DNA of 64,000 nucleotides from Kitasatospora papulosa (GTDB lineage Bacteria > Actinomycetota > Actinomycetes > Streptomycetales > Streptomycetaceae). Shown in pieces: positions 61,040 to 64,000 of this stretch (the first letter of the stretch is position 1; each line of letters begins with the position of its first letter). Location: contig NZ_JNYQ01000006.1 of the NCBI RefSeq assembly GCF_000717245.1, positions 186,001 to 250,000 on the forward strand, in the 5' to 3' direction. Both the position numbers and the translations under genes were made by a program. A model generated the notes under the pieces. That model searched no databases. It was given only the letters and a program-made list of their open reading frames with translations, and was not told the DNA's origin.

Positions 61040-62539
61040 ATGGTGCAGTGGACCTCGACCGTCGGCGCGGCGCAGCTCGCCCGCCAGCTCCAGGGTCAGC
61101 AGGCCCGTCCCCTGGCGCCGGGCACCCGCAAACCGCCCGCCTACCGCGCCCTCGCCGACGGGGTCCGTCTGCTCGTCCTGGAGGGCCGGGTCCCGGTCGC
61201 CGCGAGGCTGCCGGCCGAGCGTGAGCTCGCCCTCGCCCTGTCCCTCAGCCGCACCACCGTAGCCGCCGCCTACGAGGCACTGCGCGCGGAGGGATTCCTG
61301 GAGTCACGCCGCGGTGCCGGCAGCTGGACCGCCGTCCCGGCCGGGAACCCGCTGCCGGCCCGGGGCCTCGAACCGCTGCCGCCGGAATCCCTCGGCTCGA
61401 TGATCGACCTCGGCTGCGCCGCCCTGCCCGCCCCGGAACCGTGGCTCACCAGGGCCGTCCAAGGGGCACTGGAGGAACTGCCGCCGTACGCGCACACCCA
61501 CGGCGACTACCCGGCCGGCCTGCCCGCCCTCCGGCAGATGATCGCGGACCGCTACACCGGGTGCGGCATCCCGACGATGCCGGAACAGATCATGGTCACC
61601 ACCGGGGCGATGGGAGCCATCGACGCCATCTGCCACCTCTTCGCCGGGCGCGGCGAGCGCATCGCGGTGGAGTCCCCGAGCTACGCCAACATCCTCCAGC
61701 TCATGCGTGAGACCGGCGCCAGGCTGGTGCCGGTGGCGATGGAGGAGGGGCTCGGCGGCTGGGACATGAACCGGTGGCGGCAGGTGCTGCGGGACGCGGC
61801 GCCGCGCCTGGCCTACGTCGTCGCGGACTTCCACAACCCCACGGGCGCCCTGGCCGACGAGCAGCAGCGCCGCGCCTTGGTCGAAGCCGCGCGGTCGGCG
61901 GGCACGGTGCTGGTCGTCGACGAGACCATGAGCGAGCTGGACCTGGACGCCGGCGAGGACATGCCGCGCAAGGTCTGCGCCTTCGACCCCGCGGGTAGCA
62001 CCGTCCTGACCGTCGGATCCGCCAGCAAGGCGTTCTGGGCCGGTATGCGCATCGGCTGGGTCCGGGCCGCGCCGGACGTGATCCGCAGCCTGGTCGCGGC
62101 CCGCGCGTACGCCGACATGGGAACCCCGGTGCTGGAGCAGCTCGCCATCAACTGGCTGATGCGGACCGGCGGCTGGGAGCAGGCCGTGGCCGTCCGGCGT
62201 GAGCAGGCGCGGGAGAACAGGGACGCCCTGGTGCGGGCGGTGCGACGAGAGCTCCCCGCGTGGGAGTTCGAGGTGCCGCGCGGTGGCCTCACGCTCTGGG
62301 TGCGCACCGGCGGGCTGTCCGGCTCCCGGCTGGCCGTGGCGGGCGAACGTGTCGGCGTCCGCGTCCCGTCGGGGCCCCGGTTCGGGGTCGACGGGGCCTT
62401 CGAGGGCTATGTGCGGCTGCCCTTCACGGTGGGCGGCGCGGTGGCGGACGAGGCGGCTCAGCGGCTCGCCACGGCCGCCGGCCTGGTCGCCTCCGGCGCG
62501 GGGGTGGGGGCGGAGGCCCCCCGGACCTTCGTCGCCTGA
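61040..62539 (+). CDS. MocR/PdxR family regulator (GntR-aminotransferase fusion)
   Basis: 499 residues. An N-terminal GntR winged helix (about 40-105: LPAERELALALSLSRTTVAA, YEALRAEGFLESRRGAGSW) is fused to a fold-type I aminotransferase domain (about 125-490) with the PLP lysine in VGSASKAFWAGMRIGWVRA and VVADFHNPTGAL. MocR proteins bind PLP and control vitamin B6, GABA or membrane-protein genes. Its divergent partner is a YczE protein, the usual target of the YczR subgroup. Confidence 0.92.
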   Translation: MVQWTSTVGAAQLARQLQGQQARPLAPGTRKPPAYRALADGVRLLVLEGRVPVAARLPAERELALALSLSRTTVAAAYEALRAEGFLESRRGAGSWTAVPAGNPLPARGLEPLPPESLGSMIDLGCAALPAPEPWLTRAVQGALEELPPYAHTHGDYPAGLPALRQMIADRYTGCGIPTMPEQIMVTTGAMGAIDAICHLFAGRGERIAVESPSYANILQLMRETGARLVPVAMEEGLGGWDMNRWRQVLRDAAPRLAYVVADFHNPTGALADEQQRRALVEAARSAGTVLVVDETMSELDLDAGEDMPRKVCAFDPAGSTVLTVGSASKAFWAGMRIGWVRAAPDVIRSLVAARAYADMGTPVLEQLAINWLMRTGGWEQAVAVRREQARENRDALVRAVRRELPAWEFEVPRGGLTLWVRTGGLSGSRLAVAGERVGVRVPSGPRFGVDGAFEGYVRLPFTVGGAVADEAAQRLATAAGLVASGAGVGAEAPRTFVA

Positions 62540-62550
62540 GGACCCGCGCC

Positions 62551-64000
62551 TCAGCGTTCCGCGGTGGCCGGTGCCCCGATCAGCCGGTCCTTGTGCGTGG
62601 ACACGATCTCGGGTTCCGGCTCCGGCTCCGGAAGGGCCTCCTGCACGGCCTCCACCGCCGGCGCCCCGCCGGGCAGCAGGTCGAGCACCGCCGTGCGGTG
62701 CGCCTCGCTGGTGGCGTCGTCGTACGGATCCGGAGTGGCCGGTACCTGGAGCCGCAGGACGGGTCCGCCGCCCAGCCGGGTGTACCCGCGGCCCGGCGGG
62801 ACGTCGGGAGTGGGTGTGGTGTGCGGCTGGGCGCCGAGGACGGCTTCGACCTCGTCGCGGTCCGCCGGGCCGAGGACGACGCGTGCTCTGGTGTGGGTCC
62901 GCACGGTCTCGTCGAGGGCGTGCAGGCTGTCGAACTGTTCCGCGACGAGGACGGTGACCCCGGCGGCGCGGCCGTGCCGCAGCGGCACCCGGAGCAGCTC
63001 CTGCGGATCCTGCCGCCCGTCGGCGGCCGCGAGGTGCCCGAGCGCGCTCGGGCGGTCGAGCAGGATCCACAGAGGGCGTCCGATGTCCTCGGGCTCCGGA
63101 TGCCCGGACTGGCGGGCCCGGTTGGCGGCGATGAGCCGCCGCTCGGTCTCGTGAGCCGCCCATTCGAGCGTGGCGAGGGCTCCCGCCAGACCGCGCTCCA
63201 CGGCCAGCACTCCGTCCCGGCCGGCAAGGAAGCCGTACTCGCCGGTTCCGCCGCCCTCCACCACGAGGACGTCGCCCTGCTGGAGCGCCTGCAGGGCGAG
63301 TGAACGCATCAGGGTCGTGGTGCCGCTGCCGGGGTGCCCCACCACCAGCAGATGGGGCTCGGTGGAGCGGCCCCCGGTCCGCCAGATCACCGGGGAGGCG
63401 TCCCGGGTCACGTCGCCGTCCTCGACCGGAACGGTCCGCCGGACCGCGTCGGCGTCGGTGAAGCCGAGCACGGTCTCGCCCGGGGCGGTGACGAACCGCT
63501 GGGCGGCGATGGTGGTGGGCAGGGGTGGGAGCACCGTCATGAGGAGCTGGTTGCTCTCCTCGTCCCAGGCGAAGTGGTACTCGCGGCCCCGGCCCGACTT
63601 GGCGTGGAGCACCTGCTCGACCCGGGAGCGGGCCGCGGGGTCGCCGTCGGTGAAGTACGCCGGGTAGGTCACCTGGAGCCGGGTGAGGCGGCCGTCGGCG
63701 TCGAAGACGTAGGAGGTGCCGAAGGCCTTCTCCCAGTCGCCGCCGTGGGAGAACAGCGGCGCGGGGTCGTCGGGCACGGAGAAGTGCGGGACCAGCGCCT
63801 CGTACAGGGCCTGGAGCCGTGCGGTCCCCGCCTCGTCGGGGCCGGTCCTCGCGGGGGTGCGGTCGCGTCCCCGCCATGCGGCGGCGCCCATCACCGAGAT
63901 GAGGGCCAGCAGCGGCCCGTAGGGGATGAGCGCCACCGCCAGGACGCAGGCCGCGACGAGGAACAGCACGTGTCCGCGCCGGTCCCTGGGTGTCGCGGTC
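62551..64000 (-). CDS. Membrane ATP-binding protein with altered Walker A (partial)
   Basis: At least 483 residues, with the N-terminus beyond the window: the frame stays open past a possible GTG at 63969. One or two membrane segments (FLVAACVLAVALIPYGPLLA) are followed by a large soluble domain resembling the FtsK/HerA type. The P-loop reads VVGHPGSGTTTLMRSLALQA; the usual lysine is a threonine. LWILLDRP is a possible Walker B. The acidic C-terminus has PEPEPEPE. Function unknown; similar proteins of Streptomyces occupy this place beside the MocR gene as far as I recall. Ten bases separate the stop from the convergent MocR stop. Confidence 0.8.
   Translation of the reverse strand, partial: TATPRDRRGHVLFLVAACVLAVALIPYGPLLALISVMGAAAWRGRDRTPARTGPDEAGTARLQALYEALVPHFSVPDDPAPLFSHGGDWEKAFGTSYVFDADGRLTRLQVTYPAYFTDGDPAARSRVEQVLHAKSGRGREYHFAWDEESNQLLMTVLPPLPTTIAAQRFVTAPGETVLGFTDADAVRRTVPVEDGDVTRDASPVIWRTGGRSTEPHLLVVGHPGSGTTTLMRSLALQALQQGDVLVVEGGGTGEYGFLAGRDGVLAVERGLAGALATLEWAAHETERRLIAANRARQSGHPEPEDIGRPLWILLDRPSALGHLAAADGRQDPQELLRVPLRHGRAAGVTVLVAEQFDSLHALDETVRTHTRARVVLGPADRDEVEAVLGAQPHTTPTPDVPPGRGYTRLGGGPVLRLQVPATPDPYDDATSEAHRTAVLDLLPGGAPAVEAVQEALPEPEPEPEIVSTHKDRLIGAPATAER

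Overview
The window is chromosomal DNA of a high-GC actinomycete, almost certainly a Streptomyces. The evidence is very GC-rich third positions, GTG and TTG starts, many ATGA/GTGA coupled genes, three in-frame TTA (bldA-type) codons, RbpA, DasR-like and SigR-like promoter sites, and a ribosomal-type core backbone (rib, his, ppm1, fxsA, rbpA) in an order I remember from S. coelicolor. No insertion sequence, tRNA, rRNA or CRISPR array was seen.

Left part (1-20 kb). A lysine catabolism block comes first: the end of an aldehyde dehydrogenase, an Lrp/AsnC regulator, and DavA-like amidase plus DavB-like lysine 2-monooxygenase. Next are a uracil/xanthine permease, a ROK regulator divergent from an MFS transporter, and an FMN riboswitch followed by ribD-ribE-ribM-ribBA-ribH, then hisE-hisG. 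A PH-domain membrane protein and a coupled pair of CNNM/CorC-type transporters follow. An EccA-like AAA ATPase reads leftward at 17.7-19.6 kb.

Middle (20-35 kb). A small kinase, a Tat-exported C39-type peptidase, a TerD protein, a secreted lipase-like hydrolase and a GNAT enzyme lead into the most unusual locus, 25.66-34.68 kb. This looks like a complete and apparently unassigned RiPP (ribosomal peptide) gene cluster. It has a 53-residue precursor, a strong terminator, then a tightly coupled run of a JmjC oxygenase (with a TTA codon), a peptide arginase candidate, a radical SAM/SPASM-like enzyme, a second JmjC oxygenase, an aldo/keto reductase, a three-gene ABC exporter and a phytanoyl-CoA-dioxygenase-like hydroxylase. 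The set suggests radical cross-linking, Arg-to-Orn conversion and several hydroxylations on one peptide. No protease is present.

Right-middle (34.7-49 kb). A second CNNM pair is followed by a mirror-like set of paralogues: two large ATP-binding LuxR (LAL) regulators, two AraC regulators and two GDXG esterases around 43.3 kb, with a Dps protein and a further alpha/beta hydrolase.

Right part (49-64 kb). A secreted GH18 chitinase has two DasR-like operators. Then come acyl-CoA dehydrogenase, two small hypothetical genes, a second Lrp regulator, an amidohydrolase, ppm1, fxsA, rbpA with a textbook SigR promoter, an Atg22-type MFS protein, a glycerophosphodiesterase coupled to a YczE protein, a MocR regulator, and a partial membrane ATP-binding protein at the edge. 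This half and the rib/his block look like conserved core; the stretch between them carries most of the accessory genes.
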